From Antedon mediterranea (taxonomy: Eukaryota; Echinodermata; Crinoidea; Comatulida; Antedonidae): 64,000 nt of DNA. The stretch lies in the NCBI RefSeq assembly GCF_964355755.1, contig NC_092676.1:26704288-26768287 (forward strand), read 5' to 3'. Of the stretch, positions 1 to 10,469 are shown piece by piece. The notes below the pieces were generated by a model. That model was not told the origin of the DNA and ran no database searches. It was given only the letters and a program-made list of their open reading frames with translations. Both the position numbers and the translations under genes were made by a program. Within the stretch, counting starts at the first letter, position 1. The number at the start of each line of letters is the position of its first letter.

Positions 1-1056
1 TCGTAATACAAATTATACAATATGCGACTTATAATTAAGTATGCTTAAAGATTTAGATAACAAGTCAAACTTAAGTTTGTTGACAACTGGCAGTGGTCGA
101 GCTTGTCCCCTTTTTGGTGTGGTAAACCCGTTCGAAGTTTGATGCTTATACACTCCACCGATTCCCTCGTCTGGCTGTGGACTTTACACACAGAATCCAA
201 CTTGGGCAATCTTCCCTCAACCTGAATTTGTTGAGCAAGGAATAAGTGTAAATACAACTTCTTTCAGAACGTACAAAAAGTATCAGGGAGGACCTGACTG
301 CTCTCAATAGATTTAGAGTTGAGTTGTCTACTACGGTAGCCTTTTTGTATTTAATTCCTATAACTACAGAATTCTCTATACAGGCTTCATTCAAGGATAA
401 TTTAGGATTAGCTAATAAATCATAGCCTAGTGAGTATATAATGACAGGGTCTTATTACTACACTCTAACTTACATATAAACATACAATCAATACGATATA
501 AGGTGGTCAAACATATAGTACATATTTACAATATATCAAGTTGTATCTAAGATAATAAATTCATTGCTGGACAACGAGCAATGATAAACATAAAAGTAGT
601 ATCCTATATGTAGTTAACAAGTACAACTAAAGGACTTAGCTATGTTACTTACGCTACAAAATAATAAGTTTATGTTGGTTATCTTACCTGAATTTGTTGA
701 GCAAGGAATAAGTGTAAATACAACTTCTTTCAGAACGTACAAAAAGTATCAGGGAGGACCTGACTGCTCTCAATAGATTTAGAGTTGAGTTGTGATTTTT
801 CCCAACTCTGCAGTCTTTTTTATATGTCTTGGCCCCACCCTGTTGTTCCGAAATACATTCCTGGACCATTATCTAATGGTAGATGATGGTGGCCCTATTT
901 CCTTATTTGGAGTTTGATCAGCTAATAGTTTATCCTTAAAATAATTAGCTCATACTTAAAGTATGTTGGTCAGTACTTTCTTTGTTTGTAAGGAAGTAGG
1001 AATGTGTAAATGTTGCAATTTCCTTGGACTGGCACACTTTTGTGGCCTGGGTTACA
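1..1056 (-). repeat. 3' LTR of the Gypsy element (truncated by window edge)
   Basis: This is a direct repeat of 7473-8528 at a constant offset of 7472 bases, ending in the same GGTTACA. About 154 bases of its outer end lie outside the window. It holds the same internal 108-bp duplication (220-327 and 686-793). The small ORFs inside it translate identically in both LTRs and are not genes. Confidence 0.95.
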
Positions 1057-1067
1057 CTCACCCTGCC
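1057..1067 (-). promoter_or_regulatory. Polypurine tract beside the 3' LTR
   Basis: On the minus strand GGCAGGGTGAG directly abuts the LTR start TGTAACC. A purine-rich tract in this position primes plus-strand DNA synthesis in LTR elements. It is short and interrupted by one T, so the call is positional. Confidence 0.6.
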
Positions 1068-1277
1068 AAAATATTCGTCCGTCCCCGGACGACGCTCAAC
1101 AAACTCAATGGTAACCAACATTTACATTAAAAGTAGTGCTTAACTACGTCACCATTTAGTTTTTTGATCGTAATTCACCTAATACATAAAATATACAGTG
1201 AAAAAAAAATATTACATTGAAAAGGAATCAAAATTGGCGTGTATATATAAACATATAGTAAAAATAACATTATAAAA

Positions 1278-4200
1278 TTAATTCGGCTTAGAGCCTCTTA
1301 AAAGTGATAATTGAGATTGCATCATATCAGCAAACATTTGGTTTTGCATCCCAATGACTTGGACCACCATATTAGAAGTTGATGTAACTTGTTGGCCGGG
1401 AGCAAAATAACCTAACCTTTCTGGCTGTGTTCTTAGCCGTTTAGGACGTAAGGTATCATCTGTATTAGCCTGTGGTTCGTGGACATCGGGTTGAATATCA
1501 GGCTCATTATTAGCATTATCAATATTAACATTATCATTGTTGTCTAAATTATGAATAACAGCATCTTCGAAATCATTAATATCATGGTTAACTATTACAT
1601 CTTCCTCATTGATCTGAGGTTCTATTTCGTTAACAATTGGGGTGTCAATAATAGTTTTAGCCACGTTTTGGTCATTACCCAGATTAGGAGGTATAGATGG
1701 ATCTGTTGGTTGTTGAAGTGTGCGAACTGAATTTGGAATGTAATAATCTAAATCACTATCACTTGTTTCATGTCCAGATAGTTCTGGCTGTGGGACAGTT
1801 GACTTAGGCGTTTTGTGCCCTTGTCGAGTGACAGGCTTTCTCTGTCTTTGTTTTTCTTTAGTACCACTTTTAGGGGGAGTTTCCTTTGCTGTAGCAAACC
1901 TACATGGGAGTAGCATATTTCTATGCAATGTTCTAGTAGGACCATCACTATCTTCAGGTTCTATCTTGTACACAGGGTTGTCCCCTATTTGTTCCAAAAC
2001 CACATAAATAGTTTCTTCCCACCTATCAGCAAGTTTATGTTTACCCCTTAAGCGCACATTTTTTACTAGTACCCTATCACCCTTGCAAATAGTGCATTCA
2101 CGCACTTTACTATCATATCGGGCTTTATTGGCATTAGCTTTCTTGGTTGCCATTTCCTGGGCTAATTTGTGTGCTGTTTCTAGGCGATGTCGTAATTTGT
2201 CGGCATATCCCCTTGGAGAAAGTGAACCATTTTGATTTGGGTCAATACCTAGTTGGATGTCAATTGGGAGGCGGGCTTCTCTACCAAACATTAAATAATA
2301 TGGGGACATTCCCGTAGCATCATTCTTAGTACAATTGTATGCATGCACTAAGGGTGCAACATGGTCTCGCCAATGTTCTTTCTTTTGGTTTTCTAGAGTG
2401 CCTAGCATTTTAAGCAGGGTTTGGTTAAACCGTTCTACCTGACCATTACCCTGGGGATGGTATGGGGTTGTACGAGATTTTCTTACTCCTAAATATTTAC
2501 ATAAATCTTGGATAACTTTTGATTCGAAATCTCTGCCTTGATCTGAATGTAATTGTTTTGGAAAGCCATAATGTTGAAAGACATTATTCCACAGAGCTTT
2601 TGCTACTGTGGGGGCTTTTTGGTCCTTAGTTGGGATAGCAATAGCATATCTAGTGAAATGGTCAGTCACAACTAATACATTTCTAGTATCCTTAGAATCA
2701 GGTTCTATAGACAGAAAGTCAATACACATTAATTCCATAGGCATGGTGGTTCTGACACTAACTAGGGGGGCTGCTTTGGTAGCACGGGCCTTTCTTCGGA
2801 CACATCGTTCACAACACCTACATTTATCTTCAATTTGGGAGGACATACGAGGCCAATAAAATCTGGATCGGGCAAGATCCAAGGTCCGTTCCATCCCAGG
2901 GTGACCAATGTCATCATGTAAGCCAGTAAATGCTTTATCTCTATAAGCGGTTGGAAGTACTAATTGCAATTGCATAGCTCCGATATTATTTACAAATTGG
3001 CGGTATAGAATATTATCTTTTACCAATAATTTATCAAACTGTCTCAGGAGTAGCCTAGTTTCCTCGGGTAATTTTGTGAGTTCATCTTGTGTAGGTTTCC
3101 GTTTGTTATATACAAATTTAAAAATAGGTTTTATATTAGGGTCTTGTTGTTGATGCTCTACCCACTCCGCTGCAGTAACATTAGGCAAGGTTGACTGCCC
3201 ATCTATAGGCCTAATAGGGTTATCATAGATGGCGGGGATTGCATCAGGAGAATCACTAACTGACTCAACTAAGGGTGTTGTATCATTAGGTATAGTAGAC
3301 TTATTAACTATTTTAGCATTACAGACTGCTGTGAACGAACAGGATGAAAATTTTACTCTACCTAACACTTCGTCAGCTTTCTCTTGATATTGTTCGTATT
3401 CAAAGTCATTGGAAGGGGGGTCATGTGGGCGACGACTAAGACCGTCTGCATCTTGATTGTTTCTACCTGCTTTGTATTTAATATCAAAGTTGTAATTGAC
3501 CAGGGCGGCAAGCCACCTTTGACCTGTAGCGTCAAGCTTAGCTGTCGTCAACACGTACGTTAAGGGGTTATTATCGGTGTAAATTACAAATCGTTGACCA
3601 TAAAGATAGTCAGTAAATTTCTCAGTCACCGCCCATTTTAGGGCAAGAAACTCTAATTTATGAGCAGGATAATTTGCTTCACTTTTGGATAACCCACGAC
3701 TAGCATAGGCAATTACCCTCTTTATCCCATTTATCTCTTGATATAGGGCTGCACCTAACCCGCTTGTGCTAGCGTCGGTATGTAGAATAAATGGTGAATT
3801 GTAGTCTGCGAATCCTAATATAGGGGCTGAAGACAATTTATCTATTAGTACATCAAATGCCACCTGACATGATTCGGACCAGTTAGTACCAAATGGGGTA
3901 TTAGGACTAGGGCGCCTTTCTGAGGGAGTATTGGATTTAGGTTTTTTGAACGTTTTACCTCGTTTACGTATTGGGTCATACTTAGTCATAAGTTGGTTTA
4001 ATGGTTTGGCAATATGGCTATAATGCTGTATAAATCGTCGATAATAACCAGCAAAACCTAGAAATGATTTCAATTCTTTTACATTTGAGGGGCGGGGCCA
4101 AGATTTGACAGCCTCTACCTTATCTGGGTCAGTGCTTACCCCATCCTCTGAAATGACATGGCCCAAGCACTTAATGGAAGTTTGGGCAAAATTGCACTTG

Positions 4201-4844
4201 TCTGGATTTAGTTTCAAGCCATACTCTTCAAGCCTAGATAATACTTTGTCTAACTTAGCTAGGTGTTCGTCTAGTGTGGTTGAAAAAACTAGTAAGTCAT
4301 CTAAATAAACTAGAACGTCGGAGAATGTTAACTCCCCCATGCACTTCTCCATTAGTCGCTGGAAGGTGGCGGGGGCATTAGTGATCCCTTGGGGCATTCG
4401 GTTAAATTCATAGAATCCCAATGGGCACCAAAATGCAGTTTTTGCTTTATCCTCCTCAGCCATTTCAATTTGGTAATAGCCTGATTTGAGGTCAAGACAT
4501 GAGAACCATTTGGCACCACGTAAGGTTGTAAGGGCATCTTCAATGTTGGGGACGTTGTATTGGTCCCTAACCGTCCTAGAATTTAGAAGTCTGTAATCTA
4601 TACATAATCGAATTTCGTTAGTCTTCTTTTTCCTGACTAATACTATAGGAGAACTATACTGGCTTTCGGACTCTCTAATGATATTCTTCCTTAATAAATC
4701 TTGAATGTGGTCCCTAGCATCATTGAAATCAGATGGGGGTATCCTCCTACAAGGTTGACGGAATGGGGTGTCATTAGTTAGGTGTATTTTATGTTTTACA
4801 GCCGAAGTTCTCCCTATATCTAAATCATTCTTTGAAAAAAACAT
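1278..4844 (-). CDS. pol: Gypsy Pol: reverse transcriptase, RNase H, integrase
   Basis: A 1188-aa uninterrupted frame that copies element RNA into DNA and integrates it. Reverse transcriptase covers about residues 20-220, with active-site YLDD at 180-183. RNase H includes HTDAS (D357) and YTDNN near 422. The integrase has an HHCC zinc finger (H643, H648, C678, C681) and the DD35E triad D709, D768, E804. The C-terminal 200 residues are acidic and low in recognisable domains. The first Met (4844) lies just after the protease frame ends, so translation probably depends on frameshifting rather than on this codon. All catalytic residues are present, so the enzyme looks intact. Confidence 0.95.
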   Translation of the reverse strand: MFFSKNDLDIGRTSAVKHKIHLTNDTPFRQPCRRIPPSDFNDARDHIQDLLRKNIIRESESQYSSPIVLVRKKKTNEIRLCIDYRLLNSRTVRDQYNVPNIEDALTTLRGAKWFSCLDLKSGYYQIEMAEEDKAKTAFWCPLGFYEFNRMPQGITNAPATFQRLMEKCMGELTFSDVLVYLDDLLVFSTTLDEHLAKLDKVLSRLEEYGLKLNPDKCNFAQTSIKCLGHVISEDGVSTDPDKVEAVKSWPRPSNVKELKSFLGFAGYYRRFIQHYSHIAKPLNQLMTKYDPIRKRGKTFKKPKSNTPSERRPSPNTPFGTNWSESCQVAFDVLIDKLSSAPILGFADYNSPFILHTDASTSGLGAALYQEINGIKRVIAYASRGLSKSEANYPAHKLEFLALKWAVTEKFTDYLYGQRFVIYTDNNPLTYVLTTAKLDATGQRWLAALVNYNFDIKYKAGRNNQDADGLSRRPHDPPSNDFEYEQYQEKADEVLGRVKFSSCSFTAVCNAKIVNKSTIPNDTTPLVESVSDSPDAIPAIYDNPIRPIDGQSTLPNVTAAEWVEHQQQDPNIKPIFKFVYNKRKPTQDELTKLPEETRLLLRQFDKLLVKDNILYRQFVNNIGAMQLQLVLPTAYRDKAFTGLHDDIGHPGMERTLDLARSRFYWPRMSSQIEDKCRCCERCVRRKARATKAAPLVSVRTTMPMELMCIDFLSIEPDSKDTRNVLVVTDHFTRYAIAIPTKDQKAPTVAKALWNNVFQHYGFPKQLHSDQGRDFESKVIQDLCKYLGVRKSRTTPYHPQGNGQVERFNQTLLKMLGTLENQKKEHWRDHVAPLVHAYNCTKNDATGMSPYYLMFGREARLPIDIQLGIDPNQNGSLSPRGYADKLRHRLETAHKLAQEMATKKANANKARYDSKVRECTICKGDRVLVKNVRLRGKHKLADRWEETIYVVLEQIGDNPVYKIEPEDSDGPTRTLHRNMLLPCRFATAKETPPKSGTKEKQRQRKPVTRQGHKTPKSTVPQPELSGHETSDSDLDYYIPNSVRTLQQPTDPSIPPNLGNDQNVAKTIIDTPIVNEIEPQINEEDVIVNHDINDFEDAVIHNLDNNDNVNIDNANNEPDIQPDVHEPQANTDDTLRPKRLRTQPERLGYFAPGQQVTSTSNMVVQVIGMQNQMFADMMQSQLSLLRGSKPN

Positions 4845-5625
4845 TCGGATGATTATTAAGTAAATTAATAAATTTCGCCTTATCTATATGTGAAATTGGC
4901 GAGCTATCAAAATTAAAATTGTTTGAGGCCGTACTTGAGTTACAGTGAACTTCCGGACTGTGATGCGTTATAGACTGGGGGATGAAAGCAGTGGCAATCT
5001 TAAAGTTTCTATTTAGCCTAATTTCTTTACTAGAATTTGACAAAGGAACTCTAAGTTTAACTGGGCCCATATGTTCTAACTTGACTATTAAGGGTGTGAT
5101 TAAAAGCCCTCCAGGAAGTGGGGTATCCGGGGATGCTTCAATTAACACATCTAAGTTAGGGTGTACTGTGTTCTTTATAACACATTCTACCTCTACTATT
5201 TTTCCTCTAGGTATTGTCATAGGAGAACATATTTTAACGGGGCCTAGTTTATCTTTCTTAGCCTTATCCTCTTTATACACTTCAGCCCAAGCAGAGTGTA
5301 TGGGGCCTACTTTCCTTCCCTTTTTCTTAGTATTTGTCCAGCCAGTGGCCAGATCCCGAACTATACTGGTGTTGGTGCCCATTAACATAGACAGTCCCTT
5401 CCCTAATTTGGGGCACACTAAAGCTAATGTTGGGAATTGTTTAGTATAGCCCGTCTGGACTTTAGGAAACGTTAAATTGACCTCTATATAACCTAGATAA
5501 GGTACGTTCTGACCGCCAGCACCAGTTACTATTAAATCGGTTAATGGGTATATAGGCTTATCCCTTAATTTATCTTTATAAAAGTCTTCACTGATACATG
5601 TAACCTGCGAGCCTGTATCTAACAT
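4825..5625 (-). CDS. pro: Gypsy aspartic protease region
   Basis: A 266-aa stretch from the first Met; the open frame actually continues upstream to overlap the end of gag near 5769, so the Met is not the biological start. The active-site DTGS lies at residues 3-6, preceded by a hydrophobic strand as in retropepsins. The frame is -1 relative to gag. Its C-terminal part is the linker to reverse transcriptase. It ends 20 bases inside the pol frame at a T7 run, after which the RT-like sequence continues in another register. This may be a single-base indel or a programmed shift. Confidence 0.9.
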   Translation of the reverse strand: MLDTGSQVTCISEDFYKDKLRDKPIYPLTDLIVTGAGGQNVPYLGYIEVNLTFPKVQTGYTKQFPTLALVCPKLGKGLSMLMGTNTSIVRDLATGWTNTKKKGRKVGPIHSAWAEVYKEDKAKKDKLGPVKICSPMTIPRGKIVEVECVIKNTVHPNLDVLIEASPDTPLPGGLLITPLIVKLEHMGPVKLRVPLSNSSKEIRLNRNFKIATAFIPQSITHHSPEVHCNSSTASNNFNFDSSPISHIDKAKFINLLNNHPNVFFKE

Positions 5626-5768
5626 TGCATTACATATATGACCGTCAACAATTATTGTTACGACACTAGGGTCGCCTATAAGATTATTAGTTTGTGATAT
5701 TGCACTATGGAGTAAATTATTGGATGTTTTTGTTCCAGTGTTTCCCTTTCTCTTTTGTTGGGACCTTT

Positions 5769-7097
5769 TTACTGATGGGGCAGACCGTTGTCCCTTCTTC
5801 CCGGATGCCCTCTGCCGTTTCCCGCCTGATTAAACCGTTTGACCAATTTCTGCTGTACTAATGTGGCATTAGTTGGGTTGGGACAACCCCTCATGTGGTG
5901 CCCATCCTCGCCACAATTATAACATATTTTAGGCCTAGTGTTTGGCGCAGGTGAAGAACGCGTTTTTGGGTTAGGGGTGGACTCTGGTGGGCTTGGTGTT
6001 GATTTGAGGTGATGTAGCTCAGTTCTAAGAACTTCTACCTCATGGCTAAGGGCTTCATAGCTACATAACGCAGCCTTGGCACTAACTGCCTTAGGTGTTC
6101 GCTTTTCTGCCCTAGCCCTACTATTAATTTCCTCACTTCTAACTTCTTTAATCAGTGTTAAATAAGTAGGGGGATTTGATTTGCGTTGTTTCAGGTTTAA
6201 TGTAGATGATAGCATCTCGTCATATACTAGCCCACGGACAAATTGAGCTAGTCTCATATGGTCAGCCTTTGCTACCCCAACTGCCCCAGCCTTTGTTGCC
6301 CTAGTTAGATTTTCATCTAGGCGCATTAAAAATTTAGAGGGCAGTTCCCCTTCCGACTGATATGTCTCCCTAAATAGAGTATAGAGGTCATCTGCATCCA
6401 CTGCCAAACCATAGACCTCATTAAGTACATCATGGCATTCCCTAGCAGTTGATTTATCAGTCACTTTATTTAGGATATTAAGTGCTGGAGGAAAGAGACT
6501 TTGACTTAAGATGCTCTTTTGTTCAGCCTGTGATAAGCTATCATCCCTTAAAAGTTGTTGGACTAGTTGAGACCAAGTCTCAAAGTCTACCTCATTTGAA
6601 GGGATTGGCACCCGTCCCGAAAACTGTCGTAACCGACGAACACCGGCCGTACGGGGCACGTTGTTGCCTATTAGGTGTTTTACTACTACTTCTTTGGTGT
6701 CGGAGGGGATGGAATCTAGCCTAAGATCGTTCAGGGTTTTCCCATGTTCTAAGAGAAATTTTTGTAGTTGTCCCTGGAAATCTGTGGGTAGGATATGGGT
6801 GTCCTTTTCTGGGGTCTTCCCATCCCATTTTATAATAGTCCAGGTTTCGTTATCTGTGTGGTCAATGGTTGTGGGGATATTTAGATCTACTACAGGTTTG
6901 GAAAACGAAAGTAGTAATTGAAAAGTGATATCTGTTTCATCTATAACTTCAACAACCTGGGATCGATCTATTTCTTTGAATGCATTAGGTATTCTATCGT
7001 GACTATAATTGGCCTTCAATACACCCCTTAATGCAATAGCATGACTAGGATCGACCTTGTGTTTAATACACCAGTCATATATATCCATGGTATACAA
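5769..7097 (-). CDS. gag: Gypsy Gag polyprotein (capsid and nucleocapsid)
   Basis: A 442-aa structural protein that forms the virus-like particle and binds element RNA. A central region around residues 160-330 resembles the capsid of Ty3/Gypsy elements and of domesticated PNMA proteins (an FSGRVP motif followed by DFETW). A CCHC zinc knuckle, C-x2-C-x4-H-x4-C, lies at residues 392-405 and is followed by a basic tail. The start is the first Met after the leader; a second Met follows at codon 4. The frame ends at 5769. The protease frame is in the -1 register and already open at this stop, so Pro was probably reached by -1 frameshifting, but I saw no convincing slippery heptamer. Confidence 0.93.
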   Translation of the reverse strand: MYTMDIYDWCIKHKVDPSHAIALRGVLKANYSHDRIPNAFKEIDRSQVVEVIDETDITFQLLLSFSKPVVDLNIPTTIDHTDNETWTIIKWDGKTPEKDTHILPTDFQGQLQKFLLEHGKTLNDLRLDSIPSDTKEVVVKHLIGNNVPRTAGVRRLRQFSGRVPIPSNEVDFETWSQLVQQLLRDDSLSQAEQKSILSQSLFPPALNILNKVTDKSTARECHDVLNEVYGLAVDADDLYTLFRETYQSEGELPSKFLMRLDENLTRATKAGAVGVAKADHMRLAQFVRGLVYDEMLSSTLNLKQRKSNPPTYLTLIKEVRSEEINSRARAEKRTPKAVSAKAALCSYEALSHEVEVLRTELHHLKSTPSPPESTPNPKTRSSPAPNTRPKICYNCGEDGHHMRGCPNPTNATLVQQKLVKRFNQAGNGRGHPGRRDNGLPHQ

Positions 7098-7318
7098 AAT
7101 AAGAAGTTACAATTGTAAATTAAAATAAGTGAAATTACGATCAAATATTACAAATTGTAAAACAATAATTAGATATATAAGGGTACAAAAATATTATAAA
7201 GTAAAATTGAAAAGCATGAAATATAATACAATGATAAAAATATGCAATATAGTATATAATTATAAATTTATTATCTAACTAGTGCCTTTTCAAGCCCCAC
7301 ATTGGGCGCCAGTTTTTA
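7098..7318 (-). other. Gypsy 5' leader between LTR and gag
   Basis: An untranslated stretch holding the primer binding site at its LTR end, then AT-rich sequence up to the gag start. It would be the place for a packaging signal, but none can be recognised by eye. Confidence 0.7.
7295..7311 (-). promoter_or_regulatory. tRNA primer binding site of the Gypsy element
   Basis: Read on the minus strand, TGGCGCCCAATGTGGGG lies 7 bases downstream of the 5' LTR. It starts with the TGG that pairs with a tRNA 3' CCA end and has the TGGCGCC core common in Gypsy and retroviral elements. The exact primer tRNA was not determined. Confidence 0.82.
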
Positions 7319-8528
7319 TGTAACCGCTCTACACACAACACAAAAGATTATCGACTTAGGGTTGAGGTGAGCGGGGTTCGAGTTGATTGGGGCAGCGGCA
7401 CTAGACACACATAGATAATAAATAAAAGAGTACACAATAGTTGGCTTATAGTAGATGTGTTATTATTCTAAATCGTAATACAAATTATACAATATGCGAC
7501 TTATAATTAAGTATGCTTAAAGATTTAGATAACAAGTCAAACTTAAGTTTGTTGACAACTGGCAGTGGTCGAGCTTGTCCCCTTTTTGGTGTGGTAAACC
7601 CGTTCGAAGTTTGATGCTTATACACTCCACCGATTCCCTCGTCTGGCTGTGGACTTTACACACAGAATCCAACTTGGGCAATCTTCCCTCAACCTGAATT
7701 TGTTGAGCAAGGAATAAGTGTAAATACAACTTCTTTCAGAACGTACAAAAAGTATCAGGGAGGACCTGACTGCTCTCAATAGATTTAGAGTTGAGTTGTC
7801 TACTACGGTAGCCTTTTTGTATTTAATTCCTATAACTACAGAATTCTCTATACAGGCTTCATTCAAGGATAATTTAGGATTAGCTAATAAATCATAGCCT
7901 AGTGAGTATATAATGACAGGGTCTTATTACTACACTCTAACTTACATATAAACATACAATCAATACGATATAAGGTGGTCAAACATATAGTACATATTTA
8001 CAATATATCAAGTTGTATCTAAGATAATAAATTCATTGCTGGACAACGAGCAATGATAAACATAAAAGTAGTATCCTATATGTAGTTAACAAGTACAACT
8101 AAAGGACTTAGCTATGTTACTTACGCTACAAAATAATAAGTTTATGTTGGTTATCTTACCTGAATTTGTTGAGCAAGGAATAAGTGTAAATACAACTTCT
8201 TTCAGAACGTACAAAAAGTATCAGGGAGGACCTGACTGCTCTCAATAGATTTAGAGTTGAGTTGTGATTTTTCCCAACTCTGCAGTCTTTTTTATATGTC
8301 TTGGCCCCACCCTGTTGTTCCGAAATACATTCCTGGACCATTATCTAATGGTAGATGATGGTGGCCCTATTTCCTTATTTGGAGTTTGATCAGCTAATAG
8401 TTTATCCTTAAAATAATTAGCTCATACTTAAAGTATGTTGGTCAGTACTTTCTTTGTTTGTAAGGAAGTAGGAATGTGTAAATGTTGCAATTTCCTTGGA
8501 CTGGCACACTTTTGTGGCCTGGGTTACA
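7319..8528 (-). repeat. 5' LTR of the Gypsy element (complete, 1210 bp)
   Basis: The LTR is bounded by the inverted termini TGTAACC and GGTTACA, with the standard TG...CA ends. It contains an internal 108-bp direct duplication (7692-7799 and 8158-8265). The primer binding site lies 7 bases inside its gag-proximal end. It should carry the element's promoter and polyadenylation signals, although I did not identify a specific TATA box. Confidence 0.93.
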
Positions 8529-8937
8529 ATTGTATTCGTAATTTTCACCTCATTTCACCATTTGAGGAAACACTGTTGAGAAGTGTTTTTTTTTCTTCCA
8601 AAATGCGATTAAATCTCGACTCAAAGCCAAATCACATTTAACAAAGTCTACAGTTGCGTAATTCATATAATTTGGATATTTTAATATGAAAAATATAAAT
8701 TCCATCCTCTTTTGAGACGACTTAAAAAGAAAATTCCTGGACATAAATTGATCTTCTGAATTCAGAGTCATATCGAGGTTATCCTTCATTATAACATAAA
8801 CTTACAGTATTAATACATAACTTTCACTTTCGATGAACATAGAAATGTTAAAACGATCATCATGTTTAGCATTAGCCACTTGTTTAACAAGTAGAAACCC
8901 ACTCAGGTATTCCATTATTATTGAGACCTAATAATGT

Positions 8938-9203
8938 TATAAATACAGTATGATTAAACCGTCTGTAGAGATTAAAGGTTTGAAGTAAAGACAAGCAGAA
9001 AAAAGTATTAGAAGTAAAAAGCTAGCAAAACATATCAATAACGTGCGTATGTAGACTCCAGCCTTTCTATACCCGTTCTATTGGTGGTAAGGGGATGTGT
9101 TATCTCATTCTAATCATAAATCCAGTATATCAAACCGTCTGTATAGATTAAAGGCTTAAAGTAAAGGCAAGCAGAAAAAAATAGTAGAAGTCAAAAACTA
9201 GTC
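8938..9203 (+). repeat. Diverged direct duplication, about 92-bp units
   Basis: Two copies spaced about 175 bases apart share AAACCGTCTGTA, GATTAAAGG and AAGCAGAAAAAA in the same order. The family is unknown. Confidence 0.65.
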
Positions 9204-9302
9204 AACCCCCACCCCAAAATTTTTATCTGTAGGCCTACATAATATTTATAAATATATATTTTTTAGATTAAATTTTAATGATTGTTCAATTTGATGCCTC
9301 GC

Positions 9303-9581
9303 AAGCTCTGACTACACTATCAAACTAGTTTTACAAAAACAAAATGTGATGAGCCTTTATGGTAGTGATATGCTCAAATATGATTGTGATATGATTCCCA
9401 CTAGGACGTAAATGCAATGTAATAGAGCTGACCAATGGCAAACGACAGTTCGAATAATTCATCGCTTGTGATTGGTCAACTCACTTACGCTGCGTTATGT
9501 CCTTACGTGTTGCGTCTCTACAAGCATATATAATATATAGCCACATCACATGTTTTTGTCGGGATAGTGTAGACAGAGCTA
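9303..9581. mobile_element. MITE family A copy split by a family B MITE
   Basis: The outer ends match the family A terminal repeats (GCTCTG...CTACACTATC and GATAGTGTAGACAGAGC). The interior at about 9394-9523 is a family B sequence, with CCCACTAGGACG at one end and paired GACCAATGGCAA / GATTGGTCAAC segments. The nesting shows that A was present before B inserted. Confidence 0.7.
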
Positions 9582-10103
9582 TAGGCTTAGGTTTGTTTTT
9601 AATATTGTTAATAATAAGTCCCTGGTTACTAATAAGTTTTTTCATGACGTCATATAGTACTCAATATGGATATAAAGGGAGTAATTCAGGATGGGACTGA
9701 CCTGGTAAATGAATCACGTGACTAAAATATGGAATATTAGATAAGCTACACAGAAGATATTCTTAACTTAACTTAACAGACCTTGATGGAATGGCATTTC
9801 TATCGTATTTCAGTTTAATTTATAAATATATAGGTCTATAAAAAGCAAAGTAACTTTGGTTCAATCTTGCATTGGGCCTAACAAACATAAAGGTATGCTG
9901 ATAATTTAACAGCGAACACATTCAATTGATTAAAAGGTGGTTCAGAGTTTTCAAAAAGAGGCTTTTACTGCTGACAAAAAATAATTGGGGCTAATGTCAA
10001 TTTTGTCACTTATTCCCAACCATCATTATGTACCAAAATAATTGTTCCTATCTTCTCACAATCTCCACAAATCCTTTAACTTACTGGAAAAGCTTAAACA
10101 TTA

Positions 10104-10469
10104 TTCATCATTATCATCGTGATCAACATCGTTGTCATCATCATCATCAACATAGTTTTTATCATCATCATCATTGTGATCATCATCAACGTCATGATCA
10201 TCATCAACATCGTGATCATCATCATCGTTTTCATCATCCTCATCAACATCGTTTTCATCATCATCATCATCAACAACAACATAGTTTTTATCACCATCAT
10301 CATCAGCAGCAGCATCATCATCATTGTGATCATCATCATCAACATCGTTTTCATCATCAACAACAACATCGTTTTTATCACCATCATCATCAGCAGCAGC
10401 ATCATCATCATCATCATTGTGATCATCATCATCAACATCGTTTTCATCATCATCATCGTCGTCATCGTA
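10104..10469. repeat. CAT/ATC triplet-rich microsatellite array
   Basis: About 365 bases built of CAT with CAA, CGT and TTT interruptions, including a higher-order repeat (CATCGTTTT followed by CATs and CAGCAGCAG). The long His-, Ile- and Met-rich frames here are products of the triplet repeat. Confidence 0.9.

Larger units (their letters stand above)
1..8528 (-). mobile_element. Ty3/Gypsy LTR retrotransposon, near full length
   Basis: This is an LTR retrotransposon read on the minus strand: upstream LTR (7319-8528), primer binding site, gag, protease, RT-RNase H-integrase, purine tract, downstream LTR (1-1056, cut by the window edge). The order RT-RNase H-integrase marks the Ty3/Gypsy superfamily. 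There is no envelope-like ORF between pol and the LTR. The two LTRs show no difference wherever I compared them, so the insertion looks very recent. The target-site duplication cannot be tested because the left end is outside the window. Confidence 0.97.

Noticed and set aside
45-869. ORFs of 61-82 codons repeated in both LTRs
   Set aside because: They lie inside the LTRs, two of them overlap the internal duplication, and they show no family features.
4982-5449. 155-codon plus-strand ORF
   Set aside because: Antisense shadow of the Gypsy protease-linker region.
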